Below are positions 1 to 7,825 of a stretch of DNA of 64,000 bases, piece by piece. The position numbers and the translations under genes are program-made. The notes beneath the pieces are model-generated. The model saw only the letters and a program-made list of their open reading frames with translations, searched no databases and was not told the DNA's origin. The DNA lies in contig NZ_FOAP01000030.1 of the NCBI RefSeq assembly GCF_900109545.1, positions 37,817-101,816 of the forward strand. The letters run 5' to 3'. Position 1 is the stretch's first letter. Every line of letters begins with the position of its first letter. The DNA is from Stigmatella aurantiaca (lineage in GTDB: Bacteria; Myxococcota; Myxococcia; Myxococcales; Myxococcaceae).

Positions 1-1
1 C

Positions 2-1081
2 CTGCTGGAGCGCCGCGAGGACCTCTCCCTCCTGGGAGCGCTGGCCGCGCGGCAGGCCTCGCTCGTCTCCCAGCCGCTGGGCAGCCTCCCGGGGCAGGCC
101 CAGGACCCCATGGCCCACCACCGGCAGATCCTGGGCAACAGGCGCTTCGAGGACATCGTCCAGGACTTGCGCGCACTGCCGCAGGACGCGAAGGCCCGGG
201 ATGACGCGCGCACGGCGGCGCTCGAGCGGATGCGCGCGCTCTTCGTGCTCCAGCCCTCCGAGGCGATGAAGGTCCCCGGCATCCTGCGCTCGGGCCTCGA
301 GCCGGCCGCGGCCAGCCCCTTGATTGGCGCGCTGTCGGCGGCCAGCACCCCCGAGTCCCTCCAAACCCTGTCGCGCACCATCGAGGACGCCACCCTGGCC
401 CCGTCCGTCCGGACGGACGCCGTGGCGGCCCTGGGCATGGCCGGCACGCCCACCGAGGAGGCCGTGGACACACTGTGGCGCACCACCCGGGACGCCGCGC
501 CAGAGCTGCGCGACACGGCGGCGCTCGCCCTGGGCAACGCGGCCATGAACTTGCAAACCGGAGACCCCCGGCGCGCGGACGCGCTGGTGGGCGAGCTGAT
601 CAGCGCCTATCGCTCGGCCACCACCCCCGAGCAGCAAGCCCTGGTGCTGCAGGCGCTGGGCAATACCCACGCCGCCAGCGCACAGCCCCTCTTGCTGGAA
701 GGACTGCGCTCTCCCAGCCCGCTGGTCCGCGCAGCGGCCGTCGTCGCGCTGCGCTTCTCATCAGAACCTTCCACCGACCGGCTTCTGAACGAGGTGCTCA
801 GCACCGATCCCTCCTCCGAGGTGCGCAAGAGCGCGGTCTTTGCTTGCAGTTTCCGTCCCCTCGCGCCCCTGCTCCTGGGATTCCAGCGCGCGTTGCAAAG
901 CGATCCGGCGGACGCCGTGCGCGTGGAGATTGTCTTCCTGTTGGGGAGAAACCGCGCCGCCCTGCCCCAGGTGGATGCCCTGCTCACCTGGTCCAGCCAG
1001 AACGACCGCAGCACGGACATCCGGCAGGCCGCGATGTCTTTTCTTCGCCCGTCCGCACAGCCGCTCCCCCCTTCCCCCTGA
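2..1081 (+). CDS. HEAT-repeat protein, 5' end outside window
   Basis: The reading frame is open from base 2 with no stop, so the true start lies upstream; 359 residues are visible. They form repeated two-helix units of HEAT/PBS-lyase type, with recurring cores such as VRTDAVAALGMAG, LRDTAALALGNAA, VRAAAVVALRFS, VRKSAVFACSF and VRVEIVFLLGRN. Such solenoids are protein-binding scaffolds. No enzyme motif is visible. The last repeat ends close to the stop, followed by a Pro-rich tail. It is co-directional with the secreted-protein genes downstream and could assist them, but that is inference from position only. The ATG at 110 is internal and probably not the start. Confidence 0.8.
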   Translation: MLERREDLSLLGALAARQASLVSQPLGSLPGQAQDPMAHHRQILGNRRFEDIVQDLRALPQDAKARDDARTAALERMRALFVLQPSEAMKVPGILRSGLEPAAASPLIGALSAASTPESLQTLSRTIEDATLAPSVRTDAVAALGMAGTPTEEAVDTLWRTTRDAAPELRDTAALALGNAAMNLQTGDPRRADALVGELISAYRSATTPEQQALVLQALGNTHAASAQPLLLEGLRSPSPLVRAAAVVALRFSSEPSTDRLLNEVLSTDPSSEVRKSAVFACSFRPLAPLLLGFQRALQSDPADAVRVEIVFLLGRNRAALPQVDALLTWSSQNDRSTDIRQAAMSFLRPSAQPLPPSP

Positions 1082-1100
1082 AGGGACTGCTCCCACCGAG

Positions 1101-1119
1101 CTCATCCCCTCGGGATGAG
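1101..1119 (+). terminator. Small hairpin after HEAT gene
   Basis: CTCATCCC and GGGATGAG form an 8-bp stem with a 3-base loop, 20 bases after the HEAT-gene stop. No clear T-run follows, so termination is uncertain. Confidence 0.3.
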
Positions 1120-1194
1120 AAGTCTTCACGGAGAGTGTGCATTTTCTGTAAACTGATCTACCCTGCGCCCCCCGCTACTCCCGAAAGGAAGGCC

Positions 1195-2403
1195 ATGACT
1201 CGTCCGATGCTCAAGGCAGTATGGATGATGACGTTCGCCGTACCCGGGTTTGCGCTCGCACAAAGCGAGCCTCACTACACGGACCCGAACACCTATCAGG
1301 TCGAGGTGATGTATCCGCCGGCCGCCTATGCGACCGGCTACGTGATGAACGACCGCCTCCCGTGGGAGTCGTCCTATCCCTTCGTCGTGGGCGGCTATTA
1401 CACCTCGACGGACCAAGCGGCGATCATCAGCGAAGAGCTGGATGCGACGGGCGGAATCCTGTCCACCGAAGCGAGCGGCCCGCTGATCAGCATCAACCAG
1501 GGCAACATCCCGGAGGCGGTCCGGCCCAACGTGCCGCCGGTCGTGGAGCACCTCCCGTCCCCGGACTCGGCGCAGGTCCAGACCCCGGGGTACAACAAGT
1601 CGTACTCCCGCACCCAGAGCTTCGGAAACAACATCTTTGGCGGTGGCTACGCCATTGACGCCGCCGTCACGGCCACCGACGGCACGCTGGCCGAGGCCAA
1701 GAAGGTCGAGGCCTACGCCGATGGTAAGGTTTTCGGCACTGCCTTCAACACGCAGAAGGAGCTGGTGCGCGGCCGTGTGGACATCAAGGGCCAGGCCAAT
1801 GGCCCCAACACCAGCAAGGCGGTGCTCTACGCGATGGGCCAGCAGATCTGGTCCTCGAACCTCTCCGCGAGGTTCGAGCCCACCCCCATCGACTGGAGCC
1901 GCACGTTCTTCTCCGCCTCCAAGACGTTCATGGTCGGCCCCGTGCCCATCACCGTCAAGGCTTCGCTGGCGGGCGGCGTCAAGCTCAAGGTGCTCGGTGA
2001 GATCAACCCCACGCTCGCCAGGCTGACCGCGGAGCCCGGAGGGTTCTCCAACGCCACGGCCTCCGCCTCGGTCAACATCATCGTCGCCAGCTTTGGCGTC
2101 GAGGGCGGCCTCACCCTCATCAATGCCAAGATGCCCACGCTGGGCCAGCTCGACTGGCCGCTGTGCACCATCAACTGGCAGCTCAGCTCCAAGCTGAACC
2201 TCAACACGCTCTCGGGCACCTTGAGCCTCTTCGCCAAGATCAAGTTCCTCTTCTTCAGCAAGAAGTGGTCGGTGACCATCGCCCGGTGGAATGGGCTCAC
2301 CTACGACTGGACCTTGCTGGGGGTCAACGGCACCAAGGATCTCGGCATCTGCACCTCCACCGACAACGCCGGGCCGCCCCTGCTCACGGCCAGCGCGAAC
2401 TAA
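1195..2403 (+). CDS. Secreted beta-rich protein of unknown function
   Basis: This 402-residue protein begins with a signal peptide (MTRPMLKAVWMMTFAVPGFALAQ, cleavage after ALA). The start is chosen because GAAAGGAAG lies just upstream of the ATG and the signal peptide begins there; the longer open frame is out-of-frame shadow of the HEAT gene. The mature part is rich in Gly, Ser, Thr and alternating hydrophobic residues, which suggests beta-sheet. Two Cys near the C terminus (LCTINW, ICTSTD) might form a disulphide. I recognise no family. A strong terminator ends the transcript. It precedes the Hint gene cluster and is probably exported to the periplasm or surface. Confidence 0.75.
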   Translation: MTRPMLKAVWMMTFAVPGFALAQSEPHYTDPNTYQVEVMYPPAAYATGYVMNDRLPWESSYPFVVGGYYTSTDQAAIISEELDATGGILSTEASGPLISINQGNIPEAVRPNVPPVVEHLPSPDSAQVQTPGYNKSYSRTQSFGNNIFGGGYAIDAAVTATDGTLAEAKKVEAYADGKVFGTAFNTQKELVRGRVDIKGQANGPNTSKAVLYAMGQQIWSSNLSARFEPTPIDWSRTFFSASKTFMVGPVPITVKASLAGGVKLKVLGEINPTLARLTAEPGGFSNATASASVNIIVASFGVEGGLTLINAKMPTLGQLDWPLCTINWQLSSKLNLNTLSGTLSLFAKIKFLFFSKKWSVTIARWNGLTYDWTLLGVNGTKDLGICTSTDNAGPPLLTASAN

Positions 2404-2426
2404 GTTCTCGAATCAGCACAGCACTC

Positions 2427-2463
2427 AAGCCTCGCCTCCGGTCCGGGCGAGGCTTCTTTTTTT
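2427..2463 (+). terminator. Intrinsic terminator after 1195-2403
   Basis: A perfect 10-bp stem (AAGCCTCGCC at 2427-2436 with GGCGAGGCTT at 2446-2455), a 9-base loop, then C and seven T. It separates the upstream unit from the Hint cluster. Confidence 0.9.
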
Positions 2464-2547
2464 GGGAGGAAGGGTCCACGCACACAAGCACTCACGGTGT
2501 GGCGAAACCCAACCCTCAAGCCGGATCTCCGGCTCTTATTAAAATCC

Positions 2548-2575
2548 ATGACATTTCACATAAAGTCCGTATACC
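2548..2575 (+). promoter_or_regulatory. Candidate sigma70 promoter for Hint cluster
   Basis: ATGACA (2548-2553), a 16-base spacer and TATACC (2570-2575) lie in an AT-rich island that stands out from the GC-rich surroundings. It sits downstream of a terminator and about 120 bases before the Hint gene start. Match to consensus is partial. Confidence 0.35.
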
Positions 2576-2696
2576 ATTGAACCCCTTCAAAATGATGACA
2601 GAGGGTTTAGTACGGGGACTCGAGTGCCGCCTCCCGCGGCATTGAGGGCTGTCGTTCGTCTGAAGCACGGGAGTTGCCAACTTCGAAGGAGTCAGC

Positions 2697-3773
2697 ATGA
2701 ACAAGATTCAGATTTTGGGAGCCGTGGCCGTCGTCGCCGGCGTATCGCTGGTTTCCACGGAGGCCGAGGCGCAGCCAATCCTTCTCCAGCGCTGCAGTGC
2801 GGACAACCTGAGCCCTGCCGAAGCGCTTGCGCGCATCGAGTGGGCCCGCAAGTGCGCCCTCACGCAGCGCGTGGGCAGCCCGGGCGCCGGGTTCGACACG
2901 GGAATCCCTGCCGCCAACGGTGGCAACCTCATCGATTACGTCGAGGCGGACTCGGCCGCCAACCCCAATGGCCAGAATGCGTTCTCGGGGCCTTCCTATG
3001 GCTTCGAGGTCAACTACGCCAACGTCAACACGGCCTTCCTGAGCGGCTCCACCAGCCAGGGCGTGGATTCGGACGGCTACCAGAAGTGGACGCGCCCTGC
3101 CACCCGCGCCCGCGCCCGGCCGCTGTACCCCACCTTCGGCACCACCGCCAACCTGGCGGATGCCAACAACTTCCAGCTCATTCCGAGCAGCACCAGCTGC
3201 CAGGTCCTGAACGGCGGCGCTCCGGCCGCGACCTTCTACGTGAACGGCTACTGCGAGGCGAGCTGCTACTCGGGTGACCAGAAGGTCCTGTTCGAGGGCG
3301 GCGAGCAGCCCATCCTCGAGGCGCTGAACTCGCGCCGCGAGGATCTGGTGACCCTGTCCTCGGAGTCCACGCTGGACAACGTCCGGCTGGCGAAGAACAA
3401 GACCTACGGCTACACCGTGGAGACGCGCGACACGGCGCACGAGCTCATTGCCATCTCCACCGCGGCCGGCGGCACGCTGAACGTGACGGATGAGCACCCG
3501 GTCATCAACGGCGAGGGCCGCATGGTGCAGGCCAAGACCCTCAAGCCCGGTGACGAGCTGGTGCGCGCGGATGGAAGCCGTGACCCCATCGTGGGCATCG
3601 AGCGCGTCAAGCACTTCGGCAAGGTGTACAACATCCGTCCGGTGACCGAGGACCTGGTCTCCAACGTCCTGGTGGCCCAGGGCTTCCTCGTCGGCTCCTC
3701 GCGCTTCCAGAACGATGACGTGGGCTACATCAACCGCGTCATCCTCTACAGCGACGTGCCGCACATCCCGTAG
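2697..3773 (+). CDS. Secreted Hint-domain protein (copy 1)
   Basis: This 358-residue protein starts after a good ribosome site (AAGGAG). Residues 1-25 are a signal peptide ending AEA. Residues 26-189 form a domain shared with the paralogue at 7826, including PILLQRC and ARPLYPTFG. From Cys190 (CEASCYSGDQKVLF) runs a Hint fold: the first-block Cys is the candidate self-cleavage nucleophile, and TDEHPVING with His267 matches the TxxH block. LKPGDELV and NVLVAQGFLVG are the later strands. The C-terminal His-Asn of inteins is missing; instead a tail FQNDDVGYINRVIL follows, so the domain is closer to hedgehog-type or bacterial Hint domains. Self-processing is inferred from fold chemistry, not seen. 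It heads a cluster that ends with its paralogue. Confidence 0.85.
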   Translation: MNKIQILGAVAVVAGVSLVSTEAEAQPILLQRCSADNLSPAEALARIEWARKCALTQRVGSPGAGFDTGIPAANGGNLIDYVEADSAANPNGQNAFSGPSYGFEVNYANVNTAFLSGSTSQGVDSDGYQKWTRPATRARARPLYPTFGTTANLADANNFQLIPSSTSCQVLNGGAPAATFYVNGYCEASCYSGDQKVLFEGGEQPILEALNSRREDLVTLSSESTLDNVRLAKNKTYGYTVETRDTAHELIAISTAAGGTLNVTDEHPVINGEGRMVQAKTLKPGDELVRADGSRDPIVGIERVKHFGKVYNIRPVTEDLVSNVLVAQGFLVGSSRFQNDDVGYINRVILYSDVPHIP

Positions 3774-3791
3774 TCCATCCCTCTGAAGAGG

Positions 3792-3855
3792 GCCAGGAGT
3801 CCACCGCGCACGGGCGGACTCCTGGCTGGAACCGCCCACCCTTCCGGGTGGGCGG
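3792..3855 (+). repeat. Two consecutive hairpins after Hint copy 1
   Basis: The first stem pairs GCCAGGAGTCC (3792-3802) with GGACTCCTGGC (3816-3826). The second pairs CCGCCCACCC (3832-3841) with GGGTGGGCGG (3846-3855). Neither has a T-run. They may stabilise the upstream message or lower read-through into the next gene. Confidence 0.6.
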
Positions 3856-3895
3856 CATTGCGCCCCTTCTGCTCCGCTGGAGGCCTGGGATTTCG

Positions 3896-4708
3896 ATGAA
3901 GCCCTTCCGACTCACACTCATCGCCGCGGTGCTCATCCTGACCGCCGTTGTCTTGGTCGAGTTTGCCCTGTCCGGGCCTCCCGAGGTGCCGCCGCAGGCC
4001 ACGCCCGAAGTGGCCGCCGTCACGCCCCCCGCCCCGCAGGCCTCCGCGCCTTCCCGGCCGCAGCCCAAGCCCGCGGCCCCCGCGCAGGCCGCCATTCCGC
4101 CCCTGCTCGCGTCCCCCGAGACCCCCTCGCTGCCCGAGGATGACGGGGAGCACGGCGAGTTCACCACCTCGACGGACATCCTCAAGCAGCGCCTCTTCAA
4201 GCGCGAGCCCAAGCTGGCGCAGTTCGACTACTTCCGCGAGCACGTCCTGCTCGACTCCGTCAGCCGGGAGAGCTACCGCAAGCTGCTGCTGGACAAGGAG
4301 ATGATCGCGCAGACGCGCGATGACCTCCTGCACCCGAAGTACACCAAGGACACGACCGAGACCAACGTCCAGCGCTTGATGCAGATCGACTACCTGCGTG
4401 AGGGCATGGCCTGGAAGGAGAACCCGGAGAGCGATCACCTGCTCGCCGAGGTGGAGTCCATCATCCTGGAGGACAGCTTCACGGAAGGGATGGCTCCAGG
4501 CGTCAAGCGCTCCATCGCCGCGACCAAGATGGAGCTGTACGAGTTGCTCTCCAACCGCGATCCCGCCCGCGCGCTGGCGCTGGTGGACAAGGCCCGGGGA
4601 ACCCGTCTGGAGCAGATGCTCCAGTACTTCGCCGAGCACAACCAGCGCCGCCTGGCCAAGGAGCGCGAGCTGAGCCTCCAGGCGCAAACCTCTACCCCCA
4701 AGCCCTGA
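3896..4708 (+). CDS. Membrane-anchored helical protein, unknown function
   Basis: The 270-residue product starts with a hydrophobic segment (residues about 5-22, FRLTLIAAVLILTAVVLV), then a Pro/Ala-rich stretch of about 55 residues typical of a periplasmic linker. The rest is a charged, mostly helical domain with no recognised motif. The ATG at 3896 is chosen because the membrane segment begins there; an in-frame ATG at 3848 would add 16 residues reading through the hairpin region. Its stop TGA shares one base with the ATG of the next lipoprotein gene, so the two are probably translationally coupled. It may be an anchored helper of the neighbouring lipoproteins or Hint proteins. Confidence 0.7.
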   Translation: MKPFRLTLIAAVLILTAVVLVEFALSGPPEVPPQATPEVAAVTPPAPQASAPSRPQPKPAAPAQAAIPPLLASPETPSLPEDDGEHGEFTTSTDILKQRLFKREPKLAQFDYFREHVLLDSVSRESYRKLLLDKEMIAQTRDDLLHPKYTKDTTETNVQRLMQIDYLREGMAWKENPESDHLLAEVESIILEDSFTEGMAPGVKRSIAATKMELYELLSNRDPARALALVDKARGTRLEQMLQYFAEHNQRRLAKERELSLQAQTSTPKP

Positions 4709-6120
4709 TGAGAAGAGCGTCCATGTCCGTCTACCTTTCCTTCCGAACCCTCCTGGCGGCCACCGCCGCGGGCACGCTGGCGGCCGGTTGCAGCCCCGAA
4801 GAGCTTCCCGCCGCGCCGACCCATGGTGGCTTCGAGTGGTCCACCCAGGGGTGGAGCCTCGTCGGCACCCACTTCGGCACGTACCAGCACGATGAGGCCA
4901 CGGACCTCTGGGTTCACCCCTACTCGGGCGCCGTCTATGTCTCCGGCTACGAGAACGGCTCGCTGGGACAGTCCGCGGTCGAGCCCTCGGGCAACGCGGA
5001 CGGGCTGATCATCTCCCTTCCCTCGAACCTGGACTGGCAACAGGCCAAGGTCCTCAAGTTCGAGAGCTACGATGGGAAGGCGGAGGTCATCGAGGCGATC
5101 AGTGCCAAACCCGTCCAGGGCCAGGAGACGTTCGATCTGTACTTCGCGGGACGCACCGCGGGGACGTTTGGAACGGCCAACGCCGGCCAGTTCGACACCC
5201 TCGTGGGCTGGACCAACCACGGGCTCAGCTCGAAGAGGGTCTTCCAATTTGGCACGGAGCGGCCCCAGCACCCGCGGCGGCTGGCGCTCGATGGCCGGGG
5301 GGGCATTGTCGTCTCCGGATATGACGACATCTACATCCCCTCCAACTACGTGGAGACCTGGGAAGATCCGTTCGTCATGAAGTTGCAGCGCTCGAACGAC
5401 ACCCTGGCGCATGCCACCGGGTGGCCGCTCCAGTTCTCCACCCCCTTCACGGACACGCTGCCAGGCATGGCCATGAAGACCGAGGCGAATGCGCCCATCT
5501 ACATCACGGGCGCCAATGCCGCCGGGAGCGGCCGCGGCATGTTCGTGAAGAAGCTCCGGCCCGATGGCTCCCTCGAGTGGACCGCCCAGCAGTCTCCCAT
5601 CTCCCTGGACATGGGGGCGGCGCTGCATGTGCTGCCCGACAACACGGTGCTCTTCGCGGGCTCCAGCTATGCGGACTTCGGGCAGGGCACCATTGGCGAG
5701 CAGGACGTGGTGGTGCGAAGGCTGCGCCCGGACAACAACGGGCAGCCGATCTGGACCAAGACGTACGGCACGACGAGCTCCGAGTGGGTCACGGACCTGA
5801 CCGTCGACGCCGACGGCAACATCTACGTGGTCGGCCAGACCCTGGGTTCGTTCGATCCCAACATCCCGCCCAGCCTGGAGGAGAGCGACATCTTCCTGCT
5901 CAAGCTGGCGCCCGATGGAACCTCGCCCCAGTACTTCCAGATCGGCTCGCCAGGGGAGGACTACCCCGCTTCCGTCGCGGTGAATGGGAACGGCGACATC
6001 TTCGTGGCCGGCTACACCACGGGCACCCTCATCCCGGGCAAACCGTACAAGGCGGGCCGTGATGGCTTCGTGTTCCGCGTGACGCCTCCCGGCTTCGGAA
6101 CGGGCTCTACCCGGCAATAA
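4708..6120 (+). CDS. Beta-propeller-type lipoprotein (copy 1)
   Basis: A 470-residue protein with a lipoprotein signal ending LAAGC. The body has repeated units ending in phrases such as IYVVGQTLG, IFVAGYTTG, VYVSGYENG and IYITGANAA. This is the pattern of SBBP-like beta-propeller repeats, which build a secreted propeller. The start overlaps the previous stop (TGATG); an alternative ATG lies at 4723. It is clearly related to the next gene: both contain DDIYIPSNYV and PQHPRRL. Ligand and function are unknown; the protein is expected to be lipid-anchored in the envelope. Confidence 0.75.
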   Translation: MRRASMSVYLSFRTLLAATAAGTLAAGCSPEELPAAPTHGGFEWSTQGWSLVGTHFGTYQHDEATDLWVHPYSGAVYVSGYENGSLGQSAVEPSGNADGLIISLPSNLDWQQAKVLKFESYDGKAEVIEAISAKPVQGQETFDLYFAGRTAGTFGTANAGQFDTLVGWTNHGLSSKRVFQFGTERPQHPRRLALDGRGGIVVSGYDDIYIPSNYVETWEDPFVMKLQRSNDTLAHATGWPLQFSTPFTDTLPGMAMKTEANAPIYITGANAAGSGRGMFVKKLRPDGSLEWTAQQSPISLDMGAALHVLPDNTVLFAGSSYADFGQGTIGEQDVVVRRLRPDNNGQPIWTKTYGTTSSEWVTDLTVDADGNIYVVGQTLGSFDPNIPPSLEESDIFLLKLAPDGTSPQYFQIGSPGEDYPASVAVNGNGDIFVAGYTTGTLIPGKPYKAGRDGFVFRVTPPGFGTGSTRQ

Positions 6121-6184
6121 CTGTCCGCAGTTTCCTTCCGCCCCCGCACAGCCCGCGCAGTCCTTCCTTGGAGAAATGCCCTCT

Positions 6185-7786
6185 ATGTCCCTGCGCCCGA
6201 GCCTGGTGCTCCTGGTGTCTGCCTTGGCGGTGCTGACAGCCTGTGGTGAGGATTCCCCGCCGGACGGCGGGACGCCCGACAGCGGGATCATCACACCGGA
6301 TGGCGGGGGAGACGGTGGCCCCCCTGGGGATGGCGGCACGCCCGAGGACGGTGGCCCGCCCGGGGATGGCGGCCCGCCCGGGGATGGTGGCACGCCCGGG
6401 GACGGTGGCACGCCCGACGGGGGCGGCACGCCCCGCTGCGTCGTCCCGCCCGCCAGTTGGGGCAATGCGGGCGTGATGTGGGGAACGGCGCTCAGCGATG
6501 AGGTCCTGGACGTCGTCATCGACAGCGAGGCGAATGTCTTTGTCGCCGGCTACGAGAACGGCATCACGGGACAGACCAACGTCGATCCCTCGGGAGATGC
6601 CCACGCGGTGCTCGTGAAGCTCGCGACAGGCGCCTCCGGGCTGGCGCCCGTCTGGAAGAAGGAGTTCGACACCGCAGGAACGGACACCCTCGAGGCGCTC
6701 GCCTTCCATCCGGATACCGGCAAATTGCACTTCGCGGGCCGCACCACCGGCGCCTTCCCTGGCTTCACCCACCAGGGCCAGCAGGATCTCTTCCTGGGCG
6801 GCCCGGGCAGCGCCTCGGACTTCGAGGTGCTCTATCAGGGGGGCACGGAGACGCCCCAGCACCCGCGCCGGCTCCACTTCGATGCCGCGAGGGATCTCAT
6901 CGTCAGCGGGTTCGACGACATCTACATTCCCAGCAACTACGTCGATAAGTGGGAGGACCCCTTCGTCGCCAAGCTGCGCCGGGCAGGAGACGCCTTCACG
7001 GTGCAGTGGTGGTGGCAGTTCAACACCCCCCATACCGACATGCTGGGGGGGGCCGCGGTCGATGCCCGGAACACCTCATCCATCTACATCACGGGCGTCA
7101 ACGCCGCCGGGGCCCAGCGCGGCACCTTCGTGCAGAAGATCGACACGGATGGCAAGAGCCTGTGGTTCCAGCGCCAGACGCCGGTCGGCATCGACATGAT
7201 GCAGGCGGCCGAGATGCTCCCGGACGGACACGTGGCCATCGCGGGCTCGACCTTCGCCTTGCTGGGGGATCAGGCCTATGGCCAGCAGGACATCGTCGTC
7301 CGGAAGCTGGACGCGGCGACCGGTGCCCCCCTCTGGACGTTCCAGTTTGGCACCGAGGAGTCCGAGTGGGTCACGGACCTGGCGGTGGATGCCCAGGGCA
7401 ACCTCCTCGTGGTGGGCCAGACGACCCTGGCCCTGAAGGATGGCTACGAGCCCCTGGGGGAGATGGATGTGTTCCTCGTGAAGGTGAGCCCGGAAGGAAG
7501 ACTGCTCAATGTCTTCCAGTGGGGCAGCGCCGGCGAGGACTATCCCGCCGCGGTGGCCGTGGACGCGTGTGGAGAGGCGGTCATCGGTGGCTTCACGACC
7601 GGGGATCTCTTTGGCCCCAGCCAAGGGGCCCGGGATGCATTCCTCGTCACCACCGCCCCTTCCATTCCCGCCGCGGGCAGCGTTCAAGGAATGCCAACCC
7701 TTCCACGCGAAGCAGGCTGGTGCGGCGGCGCCATCACTCCCGGTGAAAAACACCCTATGCAAGTGTTTGAGAAATCTTCAAAATAA
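6185..7786 (+). CDS. Beta-propeller-type lipoprotein (copy 2) with Gly/Asp/Pro linker
   Basis: The product has 533 residues from ATG 6185. An ATG at 6176 is in frame but sits only two bases after the GGAG ribosome site, whereas 6185 is 11 bases away. A lipobox LTAC gives the lipidated Cys. Then comes a stretch of about 50 residues of Gly, Asp, Pro and Thr (DGGPPGDGG units), a flexible surface linker. The rest matches the preceding lipoprotein with propeller-type repeats (VFVAGYENG, IYITGVNAA, LLVVGQTTL). The two genes look like an old tandem duplication. The last dozen residues run into AT-rich sequence before the next ribosome site. Confidence 0.75.
   Translation: MSLRPSLVLLVSALAVLTACGEDSPPDGGTPDSGIITPDGGGDGGPPGDGGTPEDGGPPGDGGPPGDGGTPGDGGTPDGGGTPRCVVPPASWGNAGVMWGTALSDEVLDVVIDSEANVFVAGYENGITGQTNVDPSGDAHAVLVKLATGASGLAPVWKKEFDTAGTDTLEALAFHPDTGKLHFAGRTTGAFPGFTHQGQQDLFLGGPGSASDFEVLYQGGTETPQHPRRLHFDAARDLIVSGFDDIYIPSNYVDKWEDPFVAKLRRAGDAFTVQWWWQFNTPHTDMLGGAAVDARNTSSIYITGVNAAGAQRGTFVQKIDTDGKSLWFQRQTPVGIDMMQAAEMLPDGHVAIAGSTFALLGDQAYGQQDIVVRKLDAATGAPLWTFQFGTEESEWVTDLAVDAQGNLLVVGQTTLALKDGYEPLGEMDVFLVKVSPEGRLLNVFQWGSAGEDYPAAVAVDACGEAVIGGFTTGDLFGPSQGARDAFLVTTAPSIPAAGSVQGMPTLPREAGWCGGAITPGEKHPMQVFEKSSK
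6301..6430 (+). repeat. Low-complexity DNA coding Gly/Asp/Pro linker
   Basis: Imperfect tandem units of the type GGGGATGGCGGC and GACGGTGGCACGCCC encode the lipoprotein linker. All visible copies keep the frame. Such tracts can change length by slippage. Confidence 0.7.
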
Positions 7787-7825
7787 AACCTGCTTCCATT
7801 CGCAACCACCAGCAAGGAGTCTGAA

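Noticed and set aside
2427..2463. Hairpin as a riboswitch
   Set aside because: A stem followed by seven T directly after a stop codon is explained as an ordinary terminator.
6301..6430. Repeat tract as a CRISPR array or mobile repeat
   Set aside because: The units are 12-15 bases, in frame, and code for a Gly/Asp/Pro linker. There are no spacers.
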